DNA of 64,000 bases from Plasmodiophora brassicae. Taxonomy: Eukaryota > Endomyxa > Phytomyxea > Plasmodiophorida > Plasmodiophoridae. Position 1 is the stretch's first letter, and every line of letters begins with the position of its first letter. Below are positions 22,254-32,576 of this stretch, in pieces. The translations under genes and the position numbers were made by a program. The notes beneath the pieces were generated by a model. It saw nothing but the letters and a program-made list of their open reading frames with translations. It was not told the origin of the DNA and searched no databases. The stretch spans positions 1,054,001 to 1,118,000 of the forward strand of contig JASFAU010000008.1 in the NCBI GenBank assembly GCA_039704465.1, given 5' to 3'.

Positions 22254-24693
22254 ATCACTTGCCCAAATCAGCAATCGTGAGATTTCATCGAAGACTGGTA
22301 CGGGTTCTTCGGGCGGTCACAGTTTCCGGTGGGCCACTCCAACGACTCTATCGCACTACCAATCTGCCTTGCAGCAGACGAAGCCAAAGTCGTCGCTGGA
22401 AAACGGCGATTGTTGGGAATCGTCAACACGGAACGTCGGGAACAACGCGACCAAACGCACGATCGATCTAGTCCGCAAATGAGTTTGACGATGAAGTACA
22501 ACAAATTGCGATCAAACCTCTGGAGAAAGCAATTCTTTGCCATTCCCATGCCAATCGAAGCACTTGACCAGACGCGGGATAACACGCATACAAAATGCAT
22601 GCATGGGATCATGCACGTACTGCGAAGCATCCCGCTTAATAATCCGACTGAATAGATGTCATGGCCAGGGACTCGATGCCCACCGGTATCACCAGATGTC
22701 ATTCGCAGACGCATCTCGGAATCCAGTTTCGGTTTAGCATCCTTGAGAAACTGGCATTCCTGCCGTCTAGTTCGATCGCGATCTCGGTCGTCTGGACTTT
22801 CCGGGAACTTACTTCTTCCCAGTTCGGTCATCGACGAGAAAAACGATCTACTCATCTGAGTACAAAGTCTTAGACGGCCGTGCAAATCGTGAATATTATA
22901 GCGGCTTACAGCCTCTCGGATGTCTTCAGAAGACCATTGCCAAAGACCTGGAAACACAGTAGCGTGGCTCGCCGCGAAATGATAGCCTTGAACGTGACAC
23001 CGGTTGCAGGCGTCCAGCTTTCCGCCTTGGGAGCAACGAGTTGTGAGGCTGAACTCTTTGTAATCTAATGTCTGTCACAAATTGGATATATGTAAGCAGA
23101 AATGACACGAGCAGATGGAGAAGGGAGTACGTACAGCACACGATAGAACTGCCCTTGCAGTTGCCGTCCCAGTTGTCGCATCGAACAGAGGGAACCCGAG
23201 TTGGAACATCAGGTTTAAATCGAACGTGTCGAGGCGAAGAAACGCTGCACGATGACCTCGCGCGATGTGCGGTACTAAACCGACTGCATGGATAAGGCCG
23301 AGGTTACACCGGACCTCAGGAGGCAGACTCAAGAGTATCTGAATGAGCGGAGTAACCGATTCCGATCCCCATCTCAAGACGTCGGCGCCGTCAATGCCAG
23401 ACGTCACCGCAAGAGGGTATTCGTTGAAGCGCAGCGCCTCCAGCATGAAAGGACCATACGTATCTTTGAAATACTGGCCGTCTGTCCAGTCGCGAATGGT
23501 GTCGGAAGAACAAACTCCCAAGAGAATATTTCGATGTCGGTCGATTTCCGACCGAATGATGCCAGACATGTGTGCCGACCGAAACAACGATTGGAGAAAT
23601 AGGATGCGGGAAAGTAGAAGAAACGTTCGGATGCCTTCGAGCAGCACTCCTGGTCCGGTGGAGAGTCGCAGGCTGGCCACATGTGACCGTTGCAGCAAAC
23701 GCGATACTCGAGGGACGGTATCGAAACGCCCGACTCCGACAGATAGGAGCGTAGCTGGGCAAGAGTGGTGATGCCCCCAGAACGTTGCAGCGAAAGAACA
23801 GGATCGGCGTTTAAACATTCTTCAAGGTCGTCCACAGGACAGCCCTTGCTGGCAGCGTATTCCTTAAACTACCAGAATTAGAGACACAGCTAACGTTCGT
23901 CAGACACGGTGCTTACGAATTTCGTATACTCGGCCTGACGCCTTACGTCATCCTTGCTTAGTCGTTCTAATGAGCGACACAGGGACGCCTGCGTATCCTG
24001 CCCGCGGGCAAACTCATCCAAGCACTCCAGAGCACGTATGGAGGACGGATCCACCTGCAACGAAACCACGCGCTTCGGAATCTCGACTTTCAGAAACTCG
24101 GATAGGACGACCTCATTCCGGTACTTCCGAAGGAATTCCGCCGACCGGATGTGGTCGGCAGACATCCCTGCAACGTCGTCTGATAAGCCGGCCGTGAAGT
24201 CGAAATCGATTAACGGCGGACCATCATGAAGCCAGGATACAGCCATTGTTTGTCTGATCGGACGATCCATTTCGTCAGGGATGCCGACACCATGGCGCGG
24301 GTTCAGAATAGGGTCATTTCTTGCATCGGCGGCAAGAAAGCCTTCTCGTGGAAATAAACGAATGATGGGGTTAGCATCCTCCATGGTATCCAACCGGATG
24401 GACGATAGCCAGATCCAGACGAAGCCGTCGAAGCGAGGTGAGCTAGATTTTGGTGCCGTTGTCGCGTCTCACACACAGGTACAACGATCGTCCACAGATC
24501 GAACGCGACGATCGGAAGTCAACGACTGGCGCAAAAAATGGGGCATTCCGGCGGCTTGACGTCACAATTTGTTTGGCGCGTTGGACCTGTTGGCACTATT
24601 TCGGCACTCCAGGATATGCACCTGCACCACATCGGCACTTCCCTATTGTTGGCTCCTGGAATCGGCACCTTCCTCGGCACTCGGGAAGATAGG

Positions 24694-24725
24694 GGCACCA
24701 ATTTGGCACTCCTCTTTTTCCAGTG
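24694..24725 (-). repeat. Right terminal inverted repeat of CACTA element 1
   Basis: Ends in ...CTCTTTTTCCAGTG at 24725 and is followed by CGC, the same triplet that precedes the left end. Several ggcac(t/c) subterminal motifs lie just inside it. Confidence 0.85.
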
Positions 24726-24728
24726 CGC

Positions 24729-27412
24729 ATCCGACCTTGGAATCTGATTGGCAACATTTCCATCGCCACTGGAGAGGGACATCCGAAGAGGAACGGGTTA
24801 TCCTTCTGCACTGCATAATGCTCGTGCATCTCCAGCCGGAGCAAAGCGGCAGCATTGATCTGCTGCAAGTTTCCCGCAATGTTGAGCGTCAACCCCTTCG
24901 TTGAGTGCAGAATCGCCTTCATGTGTGCGATCCAGCGCTCCAACGGGTACGTCCAGACAAAGCCAATTATCGGACTCCAGGAGCGAATAACGTCACCCAA
25001 GTGCACCAATGAATGCATCTGTGCATCAGCAAATCAGTGTTCCACTACAGACACTTATGACTACCTGCTTACGGAGATAGTAAGCAGTTTGGATGGTATG
25101 ACGGTTTCGAGGCGCGCTAATGTATCGACAAAGTCCTGTTCGGTGTCATCAAAGGATTCCCGTTCGAAACAGGCTCCCATCATGGCCATCGACGCTTTCA
25201 TGAAGGCGAACTAAGTCTTCCATACCGTAACCTCGTCTACGTGGCCGTTGGTGAATAGACGTTCAGACACCACAGCGGCAAGAACAGCGATGCCGACGTC
25301 GCTCAGCCAGACCAGCGTGTCATGCGCTTTCATCGACTTCGATGAGTACAAGTTCTTCAACGGGTCACACGCGCCCGTTGGCCACTCGAGAGAGCGCACA
25401 ATGTTCTCGATCTGCTTCGATGCAGAGGACACATCTGTGTCTCCAGGAAACCGTGGGCTGTCCGGAATCACCAGCAAGGAGATGACTGGAGCGCCTCGAC
25501 CCAAAGCACGATCCACCTATTGTATTGCAGTCCAGTCAGCAACCTGAAAACGTACTAGTAATACTTCCACACACCTCTGGGGAATGAAGTTCTTTGTCAC
25601 AACCGTGAAAGTCCAACGAACGTAGCAGTCGTGGCACCGCACGCATGCATAGGGTCATGGATATATTGCGTCACATGACCGAACCCGCAATGCAATCCGG
25701 TTGCATAGACTTCCCTGTCTGGATATCGAAGGCCACCCCGATCTGCCCTAATACGGGATGTCAATCGCCGAAGCGTGTCCTCATTTGTCTTCGGCTGGGC
25801 ATGTGCCAGAAACTGAAGAGGATTATCAGGGAACAATCGTCGGACGTCCTCAGTTATCGAACTTAGAAAATGGTCGCCTAGCTACAGGAAACAGAACAAG
25901 CGATTAGGACAGAATGCAGTCTGCCGATACAGTCCACTTACTCCTGCTCTGAGTGACTCAGACGACCATCGCCACATTCCAGGAAAGACTGTGATATTAC
26001 GTGTCGGGAAATAGTAACCGCGAATGTCGCAACGATTGCACGCGTCACGCTTGCCTCCCTGGGAGCAGTGCGTCGTCTTGCTGAACTCTTTGTAATCCAT
26101 GGACTGGTGGCAGAGCTCAGATAAAAAATGTCAGCCACGTACACTGAGCGAAAGATACGTACAAGACATGCTGCGATAGCTCGCGCCCTTTGCGGGACGC
26201 CGATAATGGGGTTGAGAACCGGGAAACCGAACTGGTACATCAAGTTCAGTTCGAAGGTGTCAAGTCGCTGGACCGCCTGCCGGTGCTCCTTGGCGATGTG
26301 TGGAATTAATCCAACGGCATGGATCAACCCCAGGTTGCAGCGAAGATCAGGCGGTAGGTTGAGCAAGATTTGAACCATTGGGGTAATAGACTCGGAGCCC
26401 CAGGACAAAACGTCAGCGCCGTCAATTCCAGAAGCCAATGCCAATGGATATTCAATATCGTCTGTGTCCAGAAGAAACGGACGATACACATTGGCGAAGA
26501 ATTCGCCGTCCGTCCAGTCTCGAATGACTGAGGAAGGCTGCTCTTGTTGCGCGATCGTCCGATGCCGTTCATGTTCGGATTGAATCAGTGAAAATATTCG
26601 TTTCGACCGGAAAAGTGACTGGATGAACAGAATGCGCGAGAAATAAAAGAAGGGCGCCGACTGTCGGCAGCACTCGCGTTCTGGGAACGTTCGCATGCAG
26701 GCCACATGTGGCCCTTCTCGCATATGCGATACTCCAGAAACGGGATCAGAAGACCTAGCTCCTCGAGGTACGCTCGAACTTGAGCAACCGAGCCGAGACG
26801 TTGGCCGCCGGTGAGAGAGAGGATCGCATCGTTGTTGATACACTCTTGTAGATCCGATGCGTCAAAACCTTTTCTAGCTGCGTAATTCCTAAACTGAAAA
26901 CGATATAAGTATGGTGAAAATCAACAAAGCTCCACGCTTACGAAATCGATATATTGTAACTCGCGCTTGCAATCATCGACACGCAGTCTTTCAAGCGAAC
27001 GCGATAACGATTCCAGCGTCTGTCTTCCTTGGCTAAACTCATCTAGACATTCTAGTGCCCGTACCGAAGAAACAGGAACTTCCAGAGGCACGAGCCGCAA
27101 TGGAATCTGGTGTTTCAGGAAACTGGCAAGCGCGATTTCGTTCCGATAACGGTTCTGAAATGCCTCGGAGTCAGGGTCACCAAGATTCAAGCCTGGACGC
27201 CTATCTGGAAGGGCAATTCTGTAGTCAAAATCAACGCTGGCAACCGTGCCGACATAGGAGACCTCCATCGTGAGACGCCCGTTGTTGGGACGTGGCAGCT
27301 GCATAGGATGGTTTCTCTGGAGATTAAAGACCGGATTGTTGATCGCGTCGGCAGCGAAGAATCCACCCCGAGGAAAGTTGCGGACGATAGGGTTCGGATT
27401 GTGCTGCGCCAT
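24729..27412 (-). pseudogene. CACTA element 2 transposase, N-terminal to DUF4218 region
   Basis: The start is ATG at 27412 (MAQHNPNPIVRNFPRGGFF), parallel to element 1's MEDANPIIRLFPREGF. Following blocks are the N-terminal helix-rich domain ending SRSLERLRVDDCKREL, ICEKGHMWPACMRTF with further cysteines, FFYFSRILFIQSLFRS, and the core GIDGADVLSWGSESITPMVQ with LGLIHAVGLIPHI at 26270-26430. Next come ACNRCDIRGYYFPTRN near 26030, IHDPMHAC near 25650, WLSDVGIAVLAAVV near 25300, and the DUF4218-like MHSLVHLGDVIRSWSPIIGF with WTYPLERWIAHM near 24950. It ends abruptly at FQGRMR where element 1 inserted. Frame changes between blocks are probably introns of about 50-60 nt; not all were resolved. It is less damaged than element 1 around FYFSRIL. 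Confidence 0.8.
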
Positions 27413-27590
27413 GACGTACTGTCTGGCAACGCCAACTCGGCGAAGACGACGCTTCAAGATGACAACCGGCGCGGACGCGCCCGTTTCCTATTTTTACAAC
27501 CGCAATTGCCGAGCCGGGAACCTCCAAAAATATGAATGGGCACTTAATCAGCACTTGCAAGCGTTGTCCCCCGGGTCCGTTTTCCAAGCG

Positions 27591-27621
27591 GCACTAGTTC
27601 GGCACTTTTAAGTTTCCAGTG
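27591..27621 (-). repeat. Right terminal inverted repeat of CACTA element 2
   Basis: Ends ...TTCGGCACTTTTAAGTTTCCAGTG. It pairs with the left terminus of element 1 (8907) across about 33 bases including the AGTGCCGAA(T/C)TAGTGCCG subterminal motif. The following triplet is GTC. Confidence 0.8.
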
Positions 27622-28004
27622 GTCGGAATAAATCACTTCGTTATTGTCTTCCTCAAACGTTACCTACATCCCAAGGCGCTCAGTTTCCACAACGCACTTT
27701 TTACGAACGCACTGGGCGCAATCTACGAAGGCACTGGACGCACCTTTTACGAAGGCACTGACGCACTTCACGAAGCCACTGGGACCTATCACCCCGGTAA
27801 ATTGTCAAGGACCATGTCGTACCACCGGCACACGGTGACGCCGTGACTGTGCGCGACTGCGTAACGTCCACGGCAGAGGCTCCGCCACTGACGCCGTTGT
27901 CGGTAACGGCTTGGCAAGCCCCTGTTACACAGCGTTACGTCGCCGCCGTCTCGCGCCGATGTCGGTCGGAATAAATCACTTCGTTATCGTCTTCACATAA
28001 ATCA
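27622..28004. repeat. Duplicated flank and short tandem array beside CACTA element 2
   Basis: A 30-bp segment beginning gtcggaataaatcacttcgt lies exactly at the element's outer edge (27622-27651) and again at 27965-27994 with one mismatch. Between them, 27702-27785 holds about four imperfect copies of a roughly 22-bp unit of the type tacgaaggcactggacgcac. No coding potential is seen. Confidence 0.7.
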
Positions 28005-28440
28005 CGGACCTCCAGACGGATCAACGATCAAGTCTACGAGCTGGAGGACATTCTCACCTCGCGTCGGTTTGAAGCGCACACGCAACGCATCCGACGATAC
28101 GCCGACGAAGACCTGAACGTCACTGTCGAGCTGAAGCAACAATTGCAGCAAGCGTACTAGAAGCTATTGGTGGATGATCTCCTCGATTGTCGTCTGGATC
28201 GTGACATGCATGAGCTCCAGATCCAGGTGGCCTGGTCCGGCTTCGAATTATCGGAAGCGATATGGGAACAAGCAGCTCGCATCGCTGAAGACGTTCCCCA
28301 GTTGCTACCGGAGTTGATTCGCAAACTTGGCGACGATCATCAGCATGCTGAGGCGTTATCACAATTGGTACCGCCGACGCCGAAACGGACGCGCACCAAA
28401 GGTATCGGTTCCAGACGGAAACAGCGACGCAGCAACTAGG
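28005..28440 (+). pseudogene. Gypsy 3 fragment: integrase C-terminal end and chromodomain
   Basis: The frame reads INDQVYELEDILTSRRFEAH, then TQRIRRYADEDLN, and a chromodomain VAWSGFELSEAIWEQAARIA with basic tail. It is nearly the same as the end of gypsy 2 (35.7-36.1 kb). A stop codon lies at about 28158 between the two halves, and the aromatic of ATWEP is altered to AIWEQ. Everything upstream of the integrase tail is missing, so it is a 3' remnant. Confidence 0.85.
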
Positions 28441-28613
28441 TATGATGGCAAAGAACGCCATTAATGCATGATTTTGCGTTGCATAGGTGACTTCAGTATA
28501 AGTCGCTCTTCCTACCGTCGGTACATTACGTGGACGGCGCGACCGTATTGCTTCGATTGTGAACAATACGCCGATGATCATGATCATGGTTATCAAATAT
28601 TGGAAACCGCTTA

Positions 28614-28705
28614 ATGGCGCTCCTATCGTGGGCTAGTATGACATTCTCGCTCATATCTGAGCTGTATCTATCCATGGCGCTCCTATCGTGGGCTAGTATG
28701 CCATT
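28614..28705. repeat. 32-bp direct repeat, two copies 60 bp apart
   Basis: The sequence atggcgctcctatcgtgggc followed by tagtatgNcatt occurs at 28614-28645 and 28674-28705 with a single difference. It lies downstream of the gypsy 3 tail and may belong to its LTR or to a tandem duplication within it. The rest of 28441-29682 shows no protein-like frame; I see only AT-richer, low-complexity sequence. Confidence 0.8.
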
Positions 28706-29682
28706 GGTGCTCTATTGAGCTATTGCCTTCTGGCACATTACATCACGAGGCATTCGGCAGCATCTTCGAAGTTCCTCTTCACCGCGGGATTGACTCTGAT
28801 TTGGACATCGTCCTTTTATTGAGGCTTGTAGCGCTGGGGGTCTGCACATGTGTGCCGGTCGTTGAGTGGTGTGAATGATACTTCGGAGATGTATATGGTC
28901 AAGGGCTTCTCCCATGTGGGTTGAGCGCCCCATTGCCGATGTCCTCGTCAGGTATGTTCCGCAATTGGAATGTTTATCTGATCTTCTAACATAGATAATC
29001 CGGTGGACGACATTCATGCTGGGGGTGTCCGCAAATGGATTTTCCACCGATTTCTCCCACATTGGGTTACAAGGTGGTTTTTAGTGAGTAGTGGGCGCTC
29101 ATTTGCACCCGAGTCTCACACTACCCTTCTGCATGATCAACATCTGGACATCATGAATCATCACTCATCCGTCATCCCGTCTCATGCTGATTCCGGTCAT
29201 GAGTTCGGAGAAAGGCGTGTAGAAATGGGCCGGCTATTTATGGCTCATTCCCTACATCAGCCTGACTCTGGTGACGTCACTGCATGACATCACCAGCTAT
29301 TCCCCCACTGGCACCTCTGTTGACACTGTCACGGCTACTAGCATGATGCCACACAGGCCCAGTATGGCCTGTGATCCAGCGAGTTCTATTAAAGGAGTTC
29401 ACTATTCTGGGAAAAGACCTCAGCGGAAAGCGACCGGGAATAGATGAACTGATAGAAGACCATTGAGGCGACCGTTACTATCCCTAATATCCCTCTCATG
29501 ACGACACGCCGCGCGAAGTGCCGTCGTCGCAATCGATCCGGTTTCGGTCCGAAGCGCAATTGTGATTCATTGCGCAGAAGCATCGTTGCAATGGCGGAGC
29601 CGTATAAATGAACCCGAGGCTTAACGGGACAGTGGCCAGGGTATAAATCGTGGCGTTAAGTCCACTGGTGATGGCCACCTTC

Positions 29683-29872
29683 TGTCGAACTCCATATCGA
29701 GCAGCACACTCGTGCAGCACACCGACGCTGCCACGCACTCCGCAAGTCTGGTGTCAGCGCCGCCCGCGATGATGTAACGTGCACCACGTCTCACGTCTAC
29801 GACGTTGCCCGTCACACCCAATATCTTCGCTCTATATCCATCAATATATCTCACTCTGATTTCGTCGTTTCA
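29683..29872 (+). repeat. Copia 3-family LTR in inverted (plus) orientation
   Basis: 190 bp reading TGTCGAAC...TTTCA on the plus strand. Its complement matches the 32204-32411 LTR in blocks (gagcgaagatattgg, acttgcggagtgcgtggc, ctgcacgagtgtgctgct, atggagttcgaca). It is therefore opposite in orientation to the LTR at the other end of the same element. GATTAACAGTCGTA, the presumed primer-binding site, follows at 29873-29886, so this is a 5' LTR plus PBS pointing inwards. Confidence 0.75.
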
Positions 29873-29889
29873 GATTAACAGTCGTAACC

Positions 29890-30584
29890 GCGCTCTGGGC
29901 GTCTCGCTCGCGCAGAGCGGAGACGTCAGGTAGGGCGCGACGAGCAGCCTCGAATGAGGTGCGACGCCCGGGAACCACTGATCTGGGGTGTATGTTGTAC
30001 ATGATTGCCGAGTACGTCAATGACCAGGGCCACGTGACGTCGGGCATGCGGGCGTGACATCGAATTGATAATTCGATACAGCAGAGCGTGTAATTGACGC
30101 GTTCAGCGCGGCCGTTCTGCTCGGGCGTGTAAGGGACAGATTTACGGTGCAGGATACCGGACTCGTTGTAGAACAGAACGCAGGCCTTGGAGTTGAACTC
30201 GCCGCCGCCGTCGGTCTGGAACGTCCCGATACCACGCCCTTCCTGGTTGCGAAGACGCGCGTCGTAGTGCTTGATGACGTCGAGGGCATCCGATTTGCGG
30301 CGTAGCAGATAGACGGACAGGTACCGTGAAGAATCGTCCAGCATGGTCTGGTAGTACTCAAAGCCGTCGATGCCGATGACGGGCCACCGACCGGACAGGT
30401 CACTGTGCACGAGGTCGCCAACATGCGCTCCGAGGAAATGTGGACCTCTTGCCTTTAGCGAGTAGGCAGGCAACGCATGGGCATCGATCTTGAAGCTTCG
30501 GAATGGGCCCGTCGAACTTCTTGCCACGACAACGTTTGTCCAGGATGCACAGGTTGCCTTAGCCCAGGTGGCCGGTGCGTGCAT
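29890..30584 (-). pseudogene. Copia 3 integrase fragment
   Basis: Shows GDLVHSDLSGRWPVIGIDGF, DDSSRYLSVYLLRRKSDALD, FQTDGGGEFNSKACVLFYN and YTPEQNGRAERVNYTLC, that is the D, D and E of a copia integrase. Similarity ends at ALPDVSAL near 29925, where copia 1/2 continue with RVYGCDAY. The zinc-binding part upstream is damaged near 30450-30580. Confidence 0.85.
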
Positions 30585-30777
30585 GCCAGACTGCTGGAGA
30601 CGCAGCGGTGACCTTAGCGACGCGGCAGGAGACGTTGGATGCGATCAAGGAGCAGGCTCGAGCGGTGTGGAGCGCGTCGGGCACTGAGGATGGAGGTGAT
30701 AGGACGATCCGGTACAGGTTATCGTGTCCACGGTGGCTGACGGCTACTGGCTGACCGGTAGGTGGTGTCCAGTTGGC

Positions 30778-32160
30778 TTACGTGTAGATCTTCGCGGTAT
30801 CGCCGTCGAACACGATCTTGTGACCTGAGCGGGTGAGTTCGCCGACTGATACGAGTGCTTGGCCAAGTCGAGGAGCGTGCAGCGAGTCGTTACTTGTCGC
30901 CTGGGAACCGAATGACGTCACTCCTCGACCGGAAGTGGTCGTGCTCGACAGATCGGCGAGTTCGACTTCCGGTCCAGTGCCTCGGCGATAGCAGCTGAGA
31001 TGACGGCGCAGGGGTGTCATCGTGGTGGAGCACGCGGAGTCCAGCAGGCCTACTGAGCTTGGTTCGGTGTCGAGGGGATGTCGTGCCGACAGTGCATGCA
31101 TCGGCTCGGGTGCCTGATCTGTCGGGAGTGCACCGGACGAGGGATACTCGTCGGACGTTGGGGACGATGTATTGGTGTTGTTGTTGTCGCGACGCCAGAT
31201 GCTGCGTTGCAGGTTGCACTCGCCGTTGGTGTGCTTCGACCCTGGATGGAAGACGCACGCCTCGTTGCGTCGCGGTCCACGAGCACGCGGGGTCGTACTG
31301 CAACTGGAGCGGTTGGCCGTCTCGAATGATTCCTGCCGGTCACGAACATCGCGAATGCGAATCTCTTCGCTTGTCAGTGACGCAACGACCTCGGAAACAC
31401 TGGGCAGCGTGTCCAGTGCACGGTTGTGCAGGCCGGCGACGACCGCGTCCAGGTCGGATGACGCATTGGCCAGACTGAGGACGGCAACCAGAGCGTCAGT
31501 AAGGGACAGCATTTCGGTCGGTACCGTTGCCCGGACCCGGTGAACTGCGGCTTGAACTCGGGCGGCGTATGTGGCGACAGACCCACCGGGTGTGTGCTGG
31601 ATCGTGACGAAGTCGCGGACGGCGCGCACGACCGATGCCAGCGACGACGGGCTGTACGCCTGGAACAAGACGCGCCAGCACTTGGCAGCCGAGCCTGCTT
31701 GGAACAGGGACAACTCAGAAGCGATCTTGTGATCCAGCATGTGGACGAGTAGAATCTCGCGCGCTGCCGCTTCCAGAGCTGGGTCATGCGTCGTATCGGT
31801 TTTCGTGGTCGGCGAGCCGTCTTCATTGATCCCGATGACGCTTGCGTATCCACGGTTGCGGAGCCAGAGGGCAGCGGTCAGAATCCAGGACGTGAACGAG
31901 TCGGGCGTCCCGTCAAACTTGGGCATCGGCCGCCGACCTGCGTCGCCTCGGGCGTGCGCCTCGGTGACGGACGGCACGGATGTGATCGGTGGACAGCTGG
32001 TTGGACGCGCCAGCTGTTGCTGCGGGACGCGAAGACGTTCGATCTTCTCCTGCCTTGCGATGATTGCCTCCGCTTCGGCAATTTGGATGTCGATCTCGTT
32101 GAGCGTCAGATGACTCAGCGGGTCGTCATCCGCGTCTGGCGTCGCCCGGCGCTCGGCCAT
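30778..32160 (-). CDS. Copia 3 gag and protease, open frame
   Basis: An intact 460-codon frame starting MAERRATPDADDDPLSHL at 32160. The gag core PKFDGTPDSFTSWILTAALW and the SPSSLASVVRAVRDFVTIQ region match copia 1/2. A Cys/His segment (CVFHPGSKHTNGECNLQ) replaces a classical zinc knuckle. The aspartic protease active site is GLLDSACSTTMTPLRRHL, with D-S-A. The frame closes shortly after DGDTAKIY, before the integrase, which is in another frame. It is the best preserved gag of the three copia elements in this window. Confidence 0.85.
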   Translation of the reverse strand: MAERRATPDADDDPLSHLTLNEIDIQIAEAEAIIARQEKIERLRVPQQQLARPTSCPPITSVPSVTEAHARGDAGRRPMPKFDGTPDSFTSWILTAALWLRNRGYASVIGINEDGSPTTKTDTTHDPALEAAAREILLVHMLDHKIASELSLFQAGSAAKCWRVLFQAYSPSSLASVVRAVRDFVTIQHTPGGSVATYAARVQAAVHRVRATVPTEMLSLTDALVAVLSLANASSDLDAVVAGLHNRALDTLPSVSEVVASLTSEEIRIRDVRDRQESFETANRSSCSTTPRARGPRRNEACVFHPGSKHTNGECNLQRSIWRRDNNNTNTSSPTSDEYPSSGALPTDQAPEPMHALSARHPLDTEPSSVGLLDSACSTTMTPLRRHLSCYRRGTGPEVELADLSSTTTSGRGVTSFGSQATSNDSLHAPRLGQALVSVGELTRSGHKIVFDGDTAKIYT

Positions 32161-32203
32161 GGCGAGTAGGGGCTCGGCGCCTGCGCCTATACGACTGTTA
32201 ATC

Positions 32204-32411
32204 TAAGAAAGCGAATAGCGAAGTGATGTATTGAGGTAGATACGGAGCGAAGATATTGGACGACAGTGAACGTGATAGACGGCGCCACAGTGGCGACGGC
32301 GCAGTGCAGGTTACACCTGTGACGGCGCTGCCACAGGACTTGCGGAGTGCGTGGCGGCGGCAGTGGGCTGCACGAGTGTGCTGCTGGTCGTACTGGACAT
32401 GGAGTTCGACA
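32204..32411 (-). repeat. 5' LTR of copia 3
   Basis: About 208 bp ending GGAGTTCGACA at 32411. It begins TAAGAAAGC after the primer-binding site, where the related LTRs begin TGAGAAAG, so the terminal TG is mutated. The flanking five bases (agggc) do not match those beside the inverted LTR (ccttc), so there is no target duplication around the pair. Confidence 0.75.
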
Positions 32412-32576
32412 AGGGCGACGCCAGGGCAATTGTGCGAGAAGCCCAAGACTGGGCCAAGCACTTCGTCGCGATCGGACGCGCCCGCAACGCATCGATCAAA
32501 CGTCCTCGAAAGACGTGCTCTGAATTGCGCCTCGCCGATAAGCAGCGCACGTTGACTCCTGCCGCGACGACTTCCG

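Larger units (their letters stand above)
10366..24384 (-). pseudogene. CACTA element 1 transposase (Tnp2-like), split by two copia insertions
   Basis: The start codon is at 24384 (MEDANPIIRLFPREGF). In order on the minus strand come an N-terminal domain (to about 23900), a putative zinc-binding stretch (VCCNGHMWPACDS), the catalytic-type region GIDGADVLRWGSESVTPLIQ with LGLIHAVGLVPHI at 23300-23500, a VHDPMHAFC block near 22600, a DUF4218-like block at about 16530-16770 (MHSMIHLPEVIRQWGPLSGF), and a C-terminal part ending at 10366. Copia 2 interrupts it between 17022 and 22254, copia 1 between 10799 and 16046. In both cases the reading frame continues across the junction when the insert and one TSD copy are disregarded. 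A one-base frame change near 23605, relative to element 2, indicates decay that is independent of the insertions. Introns exist but not all were placed. Confidence 0.75.
8907..24725 (-). mobile_element. CACTA element 1 with terminal inverted repeats and 3-bp TSD, hosting two copia elements
   Basis: The left end begins CACTGAAAAAATATCAGTGC at 8907 and the right end, read as complement from 24725, begins CACTGGAAAAAGAGGAGTGC. The two then continue with CCGAATTAGTGCC versus CCAAATTGGTGCC. CGC flanks both sides (8904-8906 and 24726-24728). CACTA-superfamily elements characteristically have CACTA/G termini and 3-bp target duplications. Many AGTGCC/GGCACT motifs follow each end (8920-9020 and 24590-24720), as expected of subterminal repeats. 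Without the two internal copia insertions the element would be about 5.3 kb. It sits inside element 2's transposase coding sequence. Confidence 0.88.
24729..27621 (-). mobile_element. CACTA element 2, right fragment with terminal repeat
   Basis: The right end at 27621 reads, as complement, CACTGGAAACTTAAAAGTGC followed by CGAACTAGTGCC, matching the element 1 terminus. Inside lie subterminal GGCACT motifs and the 5' two-thirds of a transposase. The element is split at 24728 by element 1, and its other piece is at 8500-8903. The left terminus and its TSD are not in the window, lost or overwritten near gypsy 1. Confidence 0.85.
29887..32203 (-). mobile_element. Ty1/copia retrotransposon 3, internal region, truncated
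   Basis: The minus strand carries gag and protease (30778-32160) and the integrase core (about 29925-30440) of a family related to copia 1/2 but clearly diverged. Reverse transcriptase, RNase H and a normally oriented 3' LTR are missing. The internal region stops within integrase at RRALPDVSAL and joins directly to the inverted LTR-PBS at 29683-29886. Confidence 0.85.

Noticed and set aside
8904..27624. One large CACTA element from 8907 to 27621
   Set aside because: The flanks do not match (CGC versus GTC), while 24725 provides a terminus with matching CGC and the transposase is present twice; hence two elements, one inside the other.
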